Shown: positions 23,170 to 35,368, counted from the stretch's first letter. The stretch: 64,000 bases of DNA from Cercis canadensis (GCA_003255065.1 QAOA01000712.1:12055-76054); one strand, 5' to 3'. A program made the numbers and translations. The notes: a model not told the origin generated them from the sequence alone.

Positions 23170-25122
23170 AAAAAGTACCTAACTAAAAATGAGATGTTCT
23201 GTTAATCCTACTAATTGGGGTGTGCTTTGGCAAAGATGGGCCATGCCTTTCAAATAATAATCTCTATAATTAAATTGCGTTGCAGAAAGACTTACTGGCC
23301 ATGCCAACTCAAGAATGAAGACAAGTACACAGAAATCTAACAACCTGGTAAACCTAAAATATTGAGTTACCGGTGAAGTGCAATAGTGCAACCATGATCA
23401 GGAGGGTGTTATTAACATTATCCATACCCATTCTTTTTACTTAAAATGTGCCTTATAGAATTGAAGCAGAAGAAGAAAAGGCAGCACCTATTCAGCTTTT
23501 ACTGTTTTCTTTTTGATGATCCGTGAACTTTTTAGAAAGAAAGAGTGTGTTTGTTTTCTGAAACTTCTCTCACCTCGGCTCAATCTTTCAGTGCTCTGGA
23601 GGTTGTGGATGAAGAAGAGGTCCCAAACTCAATATTATCCAAGCAATCTACAAGAATTCTGAGTAGGTCAATTAAAAAAAATGATTAGACTCTAATTCTG
23701 TAAAATTTTATAATTACTCAATCCAAACACACTCAAAGTAGATTAGACATGCCCTTCAAAGTTATTTTAAGCAAAGCAAAAACTCTATTAAAGAACATAA
23801 TCACAAGTAATTAATCAAATGTTACATGACTAATCAAAATAGTCACGTATAACTAATACATGATATCTAACATATAGACTAAATATTCTGACCAAATTGT
23901 TTTTTTGAAACAAAGAAAGCTTTGATTACAAGAATGGAATAATCACATGTAATTAATAAATGATAGTCGCATGTCTGGTCAAAATAGCTACATATAACTA
24001 ATTTATGATAACTAACTCACATAGTAAAATTCCTTACTCAAACTTTTTGGATAATGTAACCTTTAATTACAAAAAAAGAATAACCACATCTAATTATACA
24101 TATTTACCACAAGCCTAATTATAATTGACCTGATAAATAACACACACAGTAAAAAATTTGAATAGTGCATGAGAACTGGCACATTAAAAGTAATTAGTGA
24201 TAATTACTAATTCATGGATATTGAGGATGGTTGGAAAAAAAATTACAATCCTTTCAAGGAGCGTGAAATTATTACTGACACCTATCTATGAAAAAACTTT
24301 GAAGCTTATTTTTGTGGAATAAGGGCAAGAATGAAAACAACACACACTAACACTAGAATACCTTTCTTGTGGTAAGAAAAATTTTAGAACAAAGAGAAGT
24401 TATTCTATTTCAATATTTGAGTATATTATAAGCTTTAGTGATAGCTAAAAGTAATATTTATAAATTCCTTATCAAAGATAACTGTTGGTACTAAAATTTA
24501 AACCTAAGTCTTATATGTAAAGTGTTTCAATTCTTATTAATTCAACCAATTCGGTTGGCTTAAACATCCAAATATATACTTATGTAAAATATTAAAAAAA
24601 ATTATTTCTTATGTATATATATGGTTTCTTTGTTTAAGAGAGTTGTGCTGGTTGTTAGAGTTCTCTGGACTTGTCATCATTTGTCAGCTTCAATTATAGA
24701 GGAGAGAGATCATATTCCCTCAAAAAAAATTTAGGGGTAGGGCCATATTTGAAGGGCACGTGTAACTTCTCTTATACCTTACTTTCCAAAAGAGAAAAGA
24801 AACGGATAATTGAGAAAGAACACGATTTGTTTTGTTTGACGAGGAGAAAGAATTTGAGAAAAAATGGGTGGGAACAAAGACTTTCCCAAGTCTGAATGCG
24901 TGACAGAAAATTAGAAGGAAAGAAAAGTTGAAGCAAAAGTGTTGACTAGTAGTCCTTGGATTTTTTTTAGTGGTTATCAATAAAAATAATTTTAAAATAT
25001 AATTTTTAAGAGTCTAATCTTTTTTTTTTTTCCAGCTATCCACTTACAATTTTTTTTTTATTTTTGTAATATAATAATAATAAACATCTCTTTATTTTTA
25101 TTTTTCTATGTTGTCCAATAGA
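23170..25122. other. AT-rich intergenic DNA, no gene seen
   Basis: Short ORFs (23179-23391, 24671-24895, 24720-24980) have no recognisable motifs. Between about 23795 and 24150 three degenerate copies with a ~140-bp period (landmarks AATCACAAGTAATTAAT 23799, AATCACATGTAATTAAT 23940, AACCACATCTAATTATA 24082) form a decayed tandem repeat. T-rich runs lie at 25019-25070. Confidence 0.5.
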
Positions 25123-26596
25123 ACTATAAGTAGGGGTGTAAGCCAAAACCGAAAAACTGACTAAACCGACCGAACAGAACCGAAACCAAGTCAAACCGAG
25201 TGAAATGGTCCGGTTTTCAGTTTGTATTTTTGAAAAACCGAGTATCCCGGTTCGGTTTTCGGTTTACCTGAATGAAAACCGAAATAAAATCGAACCGAAC
25301 CGAACCGATAACTTCAATGCGACGTCGTTTTGATTAATATGAGTCTCATCCTTCCTACAATTTATCTATCTTTGCCTCGGTGCCCCCCCCACCCCCCGAT
25401 CTGTAAGTCAAAATCCCTAACCCTACTACTCAGCCCCCACTCCCCGTCGCTCTCCCTCTCACTCACTCTCCTTCTCCTTCTCCCTCCCATCTGGGCGATC
25501 TCCTTCTGAATTTGTGGTTTTCCTCTCTAGCTAGGCGACTATCCCTTCAGGCCTCAATACTCCCTTCACTATTGGAGTGTTGTACTCAAGCTTGGCAAGG
25601 AACACAGACCAATCTTAAGGTACTACTCTTAACCCTAGTACTCCCTTAATTTTTAGTTCTGTTTGTTCTTCCGCTTACTGAAATTTGTTGCTTCCGCTTC
25701 TTAATTCTTACCATTAACTCTATTCTTATTCTTTGGTTCTAATTGTCTTGTTGGTGGAATGTCGCAAGGTTCCTAAAATACTTACGGAAATTTAAGAGAT
25801 ATCTAATGCCTAAAGGCTAAAATTGGTTCTGGGGGTTCTTTTTGTTTTTTTGTTTTGTGCGCTGTTTCTAATCGAATGGTGTGAAACAGATGGGTTAATC
25901 TGCAACCCAGTCCCAATAAATTCAATTTTTCTAGAGGAAATTCTATATTCTGTTCTTTTATACCTAGCTAAGTGTGTGTGTGTGTGTGTACTAGATCGAT
26001 AGATGACCACCACTAAATTAGTTGAGCAACATGCATGTAATTATTATAGGGTCTGATATGTTTCCCTCTTCTACGATTCCCATTTGAGCAATGCACATGC
26101 AGAAGTTGTATATTATTTTTTAATTTTCAAATGCATGAAAATGGTGATGATTCTAAGTGATTCCTTGAGGTTAAGACTTGAGACTTGATTCTAAGTCATG
26201 CCTTGTTTTCTTATATAGTAACTTTCATTTTCTCTGTGCAAATCGATAAGTCCTACATGTACTGATAGCTTCATTGTTCTTGTGTTATCTAATTTTTCAT
26301 TGATGTTTGTTAGATGTTACCTTCATTTGTTTCAAACTTATATTGGTTGATGTAATTTTTCTTTTCCACCATGTTACAAACTACAGTTGATGTTCTATTG
26401 AATACAAACTAATTGTAATTAGACCAAGAATTCTTTAAAGGTAGATTTGGTGTAGATAAGCACAAAGGGTCAACTTCAATCATTGACTGGAGTGACGTCA
26501 ATGATAAAACTAAAATTATTGTTTTGGACAAACTCCTCTTTACCTCTCTGGTTTAACCTCTAAAGTACATATTCTGTTTTGCTTCTCATTTTCCAG

Positions 26597-26671
26597 AGTC
26601 ACCTCCCCCAAGTTGGAAATACAGCACTAGATTTTGAAGCAGAGGCTGTTTTTGATCAGGAGTTTATCAAG
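26597..26671 (+). pseudogene. Captured exon of plastid 2-Cys peroxiredoxin
   Basis: 75 bp (25 codons, phase 0) between a TTTTCCAG acceptor and a GTAAATAG donor. It encodes [11 protein letters not shown] followed by [12 protein letters not shown], the N-terminal peroxiredoxin segment preceding the VKLS part in plant BAS1-type enzymes. The usual APDF reads ALDF here, suggesting relaxed constraint. Later exons with the catalytic FTFVCPTE motif were not found in the element, so no working enzyme is encoded. Intact splice sites suggest transfer as genomic DNA, not cDNA. Confidence 0.8.
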
Positions 26672-27896
26672 GTAAATAGCAAGGAATTCTCTTTCTTAAA
26701 TCAGTAGCAAGGAATTAGCTATTGTAATTAATGTGGGTGCTGCTTGTTGATCTGTCACATTCTTCTAAATTATTACTTAAACGTATAATGGCAAAAAGAA
26801 GTTGTAGCCATAGAAAAATTATGATCATAGTACCTTAAACCTGCTTTGATTCCACTAGTCCAATCTTGCTTGTAGCACATTAACCTTCCTCTAAGATCAT
26901 TCTTGATTCCTTGGAAAGGAACAAATGTTTCTTCCATGGCTTTTTACCGAAGGAAAAAAGTCAATTTATCTGTGTTGTTCCTTCTTGGTGGATGCTAGAA
27001 GAGATCAATATCAGCCTGTGAGTTTCTGCATAAACTTAACGAGTCCACTTTTAAATGCTTTGCATATTGTTATGAAACATAGTTGATTTAAATTTAATAT
27101 AATTGCTTTTACTAACTGTTACGCCTTTTCCCCCAGTTTTCTTGCATAAAGGCTTTCTTTGAGTTGACTTTTCGAGTGCTACTAACTTTTACAGTTACTT
27201 CTATATCCTTTGTATGTGAGAATGTGCCTTAGAATCAGGTGATATGCATGGAGAAGTTCTATATTCCCTTATTTAAGGATTGAAATAACAAGACATGTTA
27301 TGTAACACTTCTAGTGAGATAATATTGGAATTCTTGCATCATTACAACTATTTTGCATTTACTTTTTTCGTATTTCTTTAGGAGGGGGACTGCAAATAGT
27401 TGGTTGTGCACACATATGTTAGATTGTGTTACTGCAATATGATGCAATACTTCATAAGAGAGCAATGCATTTCTTAATAGATTTAGAAACTTGTTGAACT
27501 CAATATTGACCTTTTTTTTTTTTTTTTGCCATTACTAACTAGATTTCACAGTTTTTCATCAATTCAAGCTTTTGGAGTGGTTAATTTCCCATTATGTTAG
27601 TGTAACTGAATATCACTGCAATTATATCATAAAAATTTAGATATGCCTATGTCCTTTTCATGTCAAATGGTATAAGCGCATATTTGTCCCATTATCCATA
27701 TTTTCATCTTGGTGTTTCATTTACTATGTTTCTGTGTATGCTTTGTCAGTCTACTGAGTTGCATGCGTCTTTAAATAGTTCTTTCCCAATAATAGAATAA
27801 AACCCCCTTTGTATAACCGATTGCTTATTGTTTACATTTCAAAATAGAGTGAGGCCTTGCTTGGTCCCTAGTGATTGCAGATTAAATAATGGTATG

Positions 27897-29380
27897 TGAT
27901 ATGTGTTTTTTATGTCGTTAAGTTTCATGTTTTATCAATGGATTCTTACTTAGATTTGAGCACAGTTTGTTTTAAACATGGTACTTAACCTCAATATTTG
28001 TGTTATTAGGTTTTTGACACTATTTCTGTATTTCAGGTAAATTTTTAGTTTTGGATGTCTAAAAATGGTGAATTTTACCTTGTAGGAAAGCTAAGAGGAT
28101 TATCTACAACTTTCATTCAGACCTCCAAGGCTAATTCGGACATTCAGTGGGTCAAATTTAACCCAGAAATCAGAACCAATATCCTGGAATCGGGTCTGGA
28201 CCTTTATGAAGAGATTTGGGCATAACTTACTCATCTTAAGTCGAAATTAAGTGATTTCGGTGGCTAATTAACCTAAGAGGCAGAGGAATCAAAAGCAATT
28301 GAAGTCTATACAGGGGACACGGCCGTGTTTCGGGCTGTGTTCGAGGTCTAGAGAGCATTCAAGTGACATGCCCAGCCACCATAAGTGAACACGGCCGTGT
28401 CTAGGCCGTGTTCAAGCTTCTGAAAGGTGAAACCCTAGATTTAGAATTGTATTTATATGCATCTAAGAGGGGAAAGAAGGGGGCTCCATCTTTTGGACAT
28501 CAAGAGGCACGATTCAGAGCCAGAGGCGGCAGCCCAACCCGAAGGGGTTGAAGAAGAGCAAGATAGAAGATTAACCCTTTGAAAGAATTCATGAGAATGA
28601 GTTTTTTTGATTCCATCTTGACTCTATTTCTCTGTTATTTCTCTATTTTTCTAGGTTAAATATGTGTAGCTAAACTCTCTTAGTAAGGGGATTGATGTAG
28701 CTCAGATTTTTATGAAGCCTTGTTGTTGAATATTGTTATTTTGATGCAAATCGATTTGTTGGAGTAGATTTTACCGTTCTTAATGCTTTTGAATGTTTGG
28801 CCACCATTTGAATGATTTATTGGCTCATGTTGATGCTAGGGATAGTAAGATATGGGTATGCTCTTATAATCTCTACCATAAATCAAGTTAATATAGGAAT
28901 AGATAACTTAGTTTATGTGGTCCTGAATTAATTTCCTAGAGGTTAATCACCTAGACAAGTTTATTGTACCAAGGAATTAGGCAATTAATTGAGATAGGTA
29001 GGATTGTTTCTCCAAGGGATTGGGTTCAATCAAATTAGGGAAATTGGCCAACAACAAAGGATTTATATTTAGAATAACTTATTCTTCAGTGATTCAAAGG
29101 TTATTTTGTCTAAGAAATAACCGGAGTCAAATTCGAGTGAAATCAACCCCTAACCTTCTTTTGTTCATTGTTAATTTCTTAGTTTAATTGTTATTAAATT
29201 GTTCTTGCTTTATTTTCTAGCTTTAGTTAATCAACCATTCTCAAACCATTGATCTTTCCAAATAGAATCTTTATTGGTGAAATTGGTAGTTGCTAGCCTT
29301 AATCCTCGTGGGAACGATACTCTACTCATCATTATATTACTTGTGTGACCCGGTATACTTGCCGGAAAAAAGTCTCATCA
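27897..29380 (+). mobile_element. Solo LTR (Athila-type family) nested in the hAT-like element
   Basis: 1,484 bp, TGATATGTGT...GTCTCATCA, flanked by the target duplication GTATG (27892-27896 and 29381-29385). Its section near 28050-28150 matches 36700-36790 of the Athila-like LTR (GGATGTCTAAAAAT, ATTATCTACAACTTTCATTC). It contains two ACACGGCCGTGT palindromes around 28310 and 28390 and ends with the family signature CTCGTGGGAACGATACTCTA. No internal region remains, consistent with LTR-LTR recombination. Confidence 0.88.
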
Positions 29381-30134
29381 GTATGTTATTCAATGCTGGT
29401 GGCAAAAGAAGAACTTATAAACTTGAAATAGATTGCGCTAAGCTAGTGTCCTTCTGAATTGCTTCCTTGTGACAATGTGCCGCAGTAGCAACTTTTTGTT
29501 ACAACAGCAGATTTTGCCTCAGTTTTATAGATTCACAGTCTTACAGATTTTGCAACAGCAGAATAGATGCATAAACTCTACAACTTACAATCCATTTTTC
29601 TGCCAAACAACAGGAAATAATGCATCCATCACTGGTAACTTTGGTCGAATAACAAAGATGACTGCTGGAAAATGGGAGGTTGCTGCTTTCTGCCATAAAG
29701 CCTCATCTGCATCTGGTTTCTCAACGTGCTTGGTTCTCTTGGATGATATGTAATTTCCTAGTTTATTTCTTATAATTTAGAAATTTAATCAACATCCAAA
29801 TTTGGAATACATTCTTACATTTGATATTTAATTATTGATTTACTAATTTTCTGTGCATTAGGATACTGAATTGTCATTTTATTTTGGTTGATTTGCTTGT
29901 ATGTGGACGTTTTCTGCCTTTCTTCTTGTTAAAATTTGAAAAATTGACTTCAGCAGGCATTTCAAGGACAAACTGACCAAACCGAACTGAATCAGACCGG
30001 TTTAGTTTGGTTCGGTTTTACTCTCAAAAATTCAAAAAACCGAATCGAACCAAACCGAGTTTCTTATGGCCGGTCGGTTTTGGTTTGGGGTGAAAACTGG
30101 ACCAAACCAGACCGATTACACCCCTAACTATAAG

Positions 30135-31490
30135 ATGGCAGAATCTTTAGGGAACATGTTGAATGAGTTTTACACTCACTCTTTAGGTGTCCTTTACTTA
30201 AGTATTTGGTTGGTTTTTAAGGAGTAATTGCCATTTAATGTAAGTTTTATGTTAAATTGCAGGTTCCATGGGTTAAGGAGAAGAAATGAAGAATTTGGAG
30301 AATATTTGGGACAAAATCCAAGAGCCGCAGCGCCAATAAACTAGAGCCGCGGCCCCTGAAGCATCAAGATGAAGAATCTGGACAGCAACTCAGTGCCACA
30401 CCACTCACTTATCAGAGTCGCGACGCTCAAACACGCAGGGAACCAGCAGCTAATGGCCGCGCCCGTGAGAGTTGAAAAAACCAGACTTAAGACTAGAGGA
30501 GCAGGGCCGCGGCGCCCGTACCCAGAATATGATTTCGTGGCTTTATTTCCTTACTTTTTAGAGCTTTCTTAAGGGGATATAAATAGGAAATCTTAGGATT
30601 TTAGAGATGGTTAGTTCTTAGACACTTTTGGGAGCACAAAGGAGGCAAAACAAGGATTGAAGGGAGGATATGCGAAGCTTATTCGACCTTCAAACCAGAG
30701 CTTTTCTTCTTTTACCCTTGAATCATGTCTAGATTTTATTCTTTCTTGTTCTCTTCTTCCATTATGAACTAATTTTCTTATCTAGGGCTACAATGTAACC
30801 TAATTAGGACTAGTTGTAGTTTCTTATGAAATTAATTCCATTATTTATCTTTTCAATTTGGGCGTTTATCTCTTCTTTTAATGTTTCTGATTGTCTAGCC
30901 AATAATTAAATGATTTGTTAATCACAATGAGACAGGAAAGAGAATTGTGTGTCAAGTTCCTTGGGGTAAATGTCATGAGTTGCATGGAGGATAGGAATAT
31001 ACCTTCATGGCTCATGTGATCAGCTAAAAAGATCCATCAACCTTAATGAATTTGTAATTATTGTAACTCGTATAGGAATATATAGGGTTAGTAATTAGGG
31101 ATATTTACACTAGACCTTGGGAGAGGCTAGTGAATGAATTAGGGAATCTTGATTAGCAATTAGGAAGATAAATTGGGATTAATGGAATAAGGAATGAAAA
31201 CTTGAAGTAATTATGGTGAAATCGGAACCCTAGGTGTTTCTCTCTTGATTATTCTATCATTTTGTTGGTTTAATTTGATATTTTACTAGTTTAGTTTGTT
31301 TTCATTCTATTTTAAGTTGTTTCTTGAAAATCTCTATTAATCGATTGATTAGATAAAATTAAGGTTAACCAAATTTTGGTAATTGATATGTTAGTCCTCG
31401 TGGGAACGATAATCTATCTCTTCTTATTACTTGAAAATGATAACGTATACTTGCGTTGGGATTTTTCACAATAGAGCAACGTGTCATTGT
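30135..31490 (+). mobile_element. Probable further solo LTR of an Athila-type family
   Basis: About 1.3 kb resembling the other solo LTRs. It has a GC-rich stretch (30325-30515) with CCGCGGC and GCGCC motifs, a short ATAAATAGG, and the conserved end CTCGTGGGAACGATAATCTA with CGTATACTTGCG near 31450. The exact ends and a target duplication could not be fixed; the left end lies somewhere in 30140-30200. The 67-codon ORF at 30369-30572 is repeat-derived. Confidence 0.6.
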
Positions 31491-31743
31491 CAATTGGCAA
31501 TTAATTTTCGTTGCTTTGTGTTAATCTCAACACTTGTCACATGATGGGTCTAGCAATTTTATCATTCTCTACACAAAATGCACTAAAAATCAATAGTCAC
31601 TCAAGCCAAAATTTGCAATAGTCATATTATATGGTTGCCCATGTATTTCATGGCAATGAAGACGTCTTTCTAGTGTGTTTTCATATGTATATTCATCTCT
31701 CACTTTAAGTCAACAGTTGGATGATAAAACTGATATAAACATT

Positions 31744-32902
31744 AAGGGCATGTTTGGTTTAAGTATTTTTTGTTTCCATTTTCATTGAAAATGAAAATAA
31801 ACTTAAAAATATGTTTAGTTGAGTATATATGAAAATGTTTTCACTTAAAACATTGAAAATATTTTCAAAAATTGATGAAAAACTGAAAACATCTAAAAGA
31901 CGTTTTCACTGTTTTCTATCAATGACCGGTGGCATACTTGTAATTCTTGTTACTTTTTTCTTTTGTCCTCCCCTAAACTTCTATTTCTTCTACACACACA
32001 CGTTTCCAGCTGCCATCTCTATGACCTCCATCTGCTTTCATCTCACATGCTATGCTGAAGAGACTGATGGCACTCATAAGAAAAGTGTCCCTAGCTCCAC
32101 TAATATAGGTTTGTTTGAGGTACACACGAAGGGTTTTGGATAAAAAATGATGGCTAAAATGGGATACATTGAAGGAAGAGGATTGGGGAGAAATGGTCAA
32201 GGTATTGTAGAGCCCGCTGAGGCTATCCAGCGGCCTAAATCACTTGGTTTGGGTGTCAAATTCTCTGGCAACATTTCTGAGCCAGCAACAAGAAGGAACA
32301 AGACCCCAACAATTGGTGCTTTTGAAAAGCATACCAAAGGTTTTGGATCAAAGATGATGGCAAAAATGGGTTTTGTTGAAGGCAATGGGATTAGGCAGAG
32401 ATTCACAGGGCANGTCAAGGTATTGTAGAGCCCGCTGAGGCTATCCAACGGCCTAAATCACTTGGTTTGGGTGTCAAATTCTCTGGCAACATTTCTGAGC
32501 CAGCAACAAGAAGGAACAAGACCCCAACAATTGGTGCTTTTGAAAAGCATACCAAAGGTTTTGGATCAAAGATGATGGCAAAAATGGGTTTTGTTGAAGG
32601 CAATGGGATTAGGCAGAGATTCACAGGGCATAACTGCTCCGTTGGCTGCTGTGAATTGGCTTTTGAAACTGCAGTGATTGGGGTTGAGAGGAAAGATGAT
32701 GCAAAAAATTGTAGAGGAAGATGATAGGGAAGGAGAGAAAGTGGTTGATAAAGCTGGCTGAAAATAGAATAGAAAACAATTTTTAGTTTTACAAACCAAA
32801 CATATTTTCTAAAACTAAAAATAAGGAAATAGAAATGCATTTCAAGAAATGAAAATTGAAAATGAAAATATGAAAACATTTCCCAAAGCAAACACCCCTA
32901 AA
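31744..32902. mobile_element. Small transposon-like unit carrying G-patch gene pieces
   Basis: The ends are imperfect inverted copies: left AAGGGCATGTTTGGTTT, right CAAAGCAAACACCCCT, each followed inwards by TTTTCATTTTC-rich sequence. Flanks AAACATT and AAACAAT may be a decayed target duplication. The unit contains G-patch coding pieces and an N with a 217-bp direct duplication (32196-32412/32414-32630). The superfamily is uncertain; the ends look hAT-like. No transposase is present. Confidence 0.5.
32070..32724 (+). pseudogene. Captured G-patch domain gene fragment
   Basis: Encodes FEVHTKGFG, a TAA stop at 32141-32143, then KMMAKMGYIEGRGLGRNGQG, IVEPAEAIQRPKSLGLG, then a second, truncated G-patch start IGAFEKHTKGFGSKMMAKMG. 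G-patch domains are glycine-rich modules of RNA-processing proteins that often activate DEAH helicases. The pair of repeats and the loss of frame after GNGIRQRF show a rearranged copy. The N at 32413 with a 217-bp direct duplication repeats part of it, probably through assembly. A functional protein is unlikely. Confidence 0.7.
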
Positions 32903-33298
32903 CAATCCAAGCAAATAAAAAAATGAAAGCTAAGAATGTAGTAATTTTGACTCAGGCAAGGAAGTGTTTGAAAAGGATGTTAAAATGGGACGGAGTGTCT
33001 ACAAAACTTGAAGGTGACGACTGTAATTAACCAAAGAAGATATATTCTTATATATTAAATTACTGTTAGCCCATAATCACAGGGCATATTTCTTTAGAAT
33101 CTTTTTGGATGTTGTCGGAGTTAATTAATAAAGCAATAAGGTAGAGTGTAATTTTAGGACAAAAATGAGGTTGATTGTTATTTTGACAAATATTAAGGGA
33201 GGTGAATGTAATTTAACTTTTTTCAAAAAATAAAAAAACTGAATTGCAGGTAAGCCTCTATCCATGTTGGAATATCTCCTTCAAAATCATTGTAGCTC
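32903..33298. other. Intergenic, nothing certain
   Basis: AT-rich. A 16-codon minus-strand stretch near 33253-33300 (LSYNDFEGDIPTWIE) looks like one leucine-rich repeat but is too short to call. Confidence 0.4.
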
Positions 33299-33300
33299 AA

Positions 33301-33437
33301 ATTTTCGGTGACAAATTGGTCATTGAATTATTATTTCGTCAGATAAATTAGTCTTCCGATAGGGTCCCATTAGTGACATTTGAGGACAAATTTATCTAAC
33401 GGAATAATAATTCAAGGACTAATTTGTCACCGAAAAT
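33301..33437. mobile_element. Foldback MITE
   Basis: 137 bp whose two halves are inverted copies of about 53 bp. The left arm begins ATTTTCGGTGACAAATTGG and the right arm ends TAATTTGTCACCGAAAAT, separated by about 30 bp. It would fold into a long hairpin. No clear target duplication is seen. Confidence 0.75.
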
Positions 33438-33865
33438 TTTTGGAAGACGAATTTGTCAATGACTGCATTTTCCAAGAACTAAAAAATGGTTTTACTCATT
33501 ATTGTATCTAGAAAGTATCCATCATGGTCCTCCATCAATTTTGGTCAATCTTGTGCAAGGAATAAATGTGTTTGTTGGACTTTACTGACTTCGATATGGA
33601 CTTGTAGCCATCACGCGGTCCTAAATCAATGTAAGCCCTGACTATCATGCCTTTGATGGCAACCATGAAAAGTTCACGTGGTGCTTATTGCTTTCAGCAT
33701 AAGCTTTTTTTTTTTTCTTTTCATTTTCCCATCTTTTCTTAGTCTTGTATATACCCTATATACAAGTTCATAAAATTTTAAGTTTAAATACTTTCATTGA
33801 AAGTATTTTTTGTTAAATTTAAATTGTATTAATTATATAATTTGTTTAGAGTTGTCATTTCAAAG

Positions 33866-33900
<35 letters not shown>

Positions 33901-34857
33901 TACGAAGACTTAAGTCATGCAAACCTTAGAATACATCACTATATATGGGCTCCATCAATTTATTTGATGGATATTCACCTCAAAAAATGCTATGTAGTTA
34001 AATTAAGGTGTATTTATAATTATGAATATGTGATTCTTATTATTTTATTTCATCTAATAGCTACACTTAAAGTTCGGTAAAATTATTACAAATTTTGGTT
34101 AGTTAAATAGTATTACTCATTAATGCCCTCTCCAACAAAGCAATGAGGAAGGGAATTTGTTGGTATCAATTGACTTGACTTGGATAATAATTATTGGCAC
34201 CATTAATTTTATATCATATCACAAGCCTTATTCCCTATATTAAATGCTTAATAAATTGTTAAAAATTATTCTAATTGGTTGTTAGAGTTCTGTACACACT
34301 TTTCTTCATTTTTTAAGTTGGCATGAACAATAAGTCTTTGGGAGAAGGCAATTACAGAGATGATTAAGGCCCCGTTTGGATAGCATAGCTTACAACTTAT
34401 TAGAGCTTTTCTATTGGTATAAGTGTTTTTATGTAAGAAAAATGATGTTTGGATCAGCTTATATAAGTAGCTTATTAATCCTCAAAAAGTTATTTTTAGC
34501 TTATTTTATGAAGCTATTTTTTTGGGCTTCTTAAAAAAGCTCCTGCGAAAGCCAATTTCAAAGATGACCGGCAAGCTGTTTCCCAAAGTTATGGGACAAT
34601 TATATCCTCATTATAATTAAAAATTACATGAAACCACAACCTCTCGTCTCCTCCACCTTCGCTCTTCGTATCTCAGACCATCTACCTTCTCTATGTCTTC
34701 CATCAACGTTCCATCCATGGCTTCTCCATCCCCATTTGTAGCTTTTGCCACACCTAGCAGGTAACGCTTTACGCAGTTTTTAGTTTCATTTTCTTTCACT
34801 TTCATATCTTTTTTTACTCTTTTTTTTTTCTTCCGCACTTGTTTTTTCATACCCATC
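33438..34857. other. AT-rich flank of element 3 with a possible short exon
   Basis: Contains an (AT)n tract at about 33869-33898. At 34693-34760 an ATG frame of 23 codons (MSSINVPSMASPSPFVAFAT) ends at AG/GTAACG, a good splice donor. It could be a first exon with a plastid-type leader, but no later exon could be tied to it because element 3 is inserted about 100 bp downstream. Base composition turns to T-rich afterwards. Confidence 0.35.
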
Positions 34858-35139
34858 TGTTGATGCCAGAAATGTCCTGACCAGATATACCTGCAATAAG
34901 CCAAGCTCGGCAGTGGGCCGAGGAAGGCTCTTCGATTCTTAAGTTAGAATAGGTATGTGATAAGAGAGATAATCCAGCCTAGGTACAATTCTGATCAGTT
35001 ACCTGGTAGACTGCACTTTGGGCGTATTTATAGTAGTTGCAGAGCTGAACTAATGATGCCTTGTCATGCTGAAGGTGCGGCGCGCTGTCGACTAGCTAGT
35101 GGGCTTGGAGTCCGACTAGCTTTGGGCTGGTCTTCATCA
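34858..35139 (-). repeat. 3' LTR of element 3
   Basis: 282 bp, TGATGAAGACC...GGCATCAACA on the minus strand. It matches 52390-52588 and 52787-52892. Confidence 0.88.
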
Positions 35140-35156
35140 CTTGCCCCTGAGCTTTG
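35140..35156 (-). promoter_or_regulatory. Polypurine tract of element 3
   Basis: Minus-strand CAAAGCTCAGGGGCAAG directly before the 3' LTR start. Confidence 0.65.
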
Positions 35157-35224
35157 AAGTTTGAAGAATGCAAAGTGTAAAAAGCTCATAAGAATAATAA
35201 TTAAATGATATACTGGGCAAACTA

Positions 35225-35368
35225 TGAGTATGGGCGAACTACACTTGGTTGGCCGAACTACATGCATGGCCAAACTACACATGACCGAACTAAACTGCAT
35301 GGCCGAACTACACTGCATGGCCGAACTACACTGCATGGCCGAACTACATGCATGGTCGAACTACGATG
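35225..35368. repeat. 18-bp tandem repeat, about seven units
   Basis: Repeats of GGCCGAACTACACTGCAT with variants, in the stretch between the 3' LTR and the aORF start. Three overlapping short ORFs here are repeat shadows. Confidence 0.75.

Larger units (their letters stand above)
25131..30126. mobile_element. hAT-like DNA transposon, non-autonomous, with captured gene piece
   Basis: 4,996 bp bounded by the inverted ends TAGGGGTGTAA / TTACACCCCTA and by a perfect 8-bp target duplication ACTATAAG (25123-25130 and 30127-30134). Eight-base duplications are typical of the hAT superfamily. Both ends carry 150-200 bp of subterminal CCGAACCGAACC / GGTTCGGTTT repeats in opposite orientation. No transposase reading frame is visible, so it needs help in trans. 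Inside are a C/T-rich, promoter-like start (25380-25560), a 2-Cys peroxiredoxin exon (26597-26671), an unidentified 94-codon frame (29469-29753), and a nested solo LTR (27897-29380). Without that LTR the element is about 3.5 kb. Confidence 0.85.

Noticed and set aside
29469-29753. 94-codon ORF as a possible hAT transposase remnant
   Set aside because: No RW or hAT dimerisation-like motif is visible. It is left as an unidentified frame within the element.
33250-33300. Single leucine-rich repeat-like stretch on the minus strand
   Set aside because: Only about 16 codons, which is too short to separate from chance.
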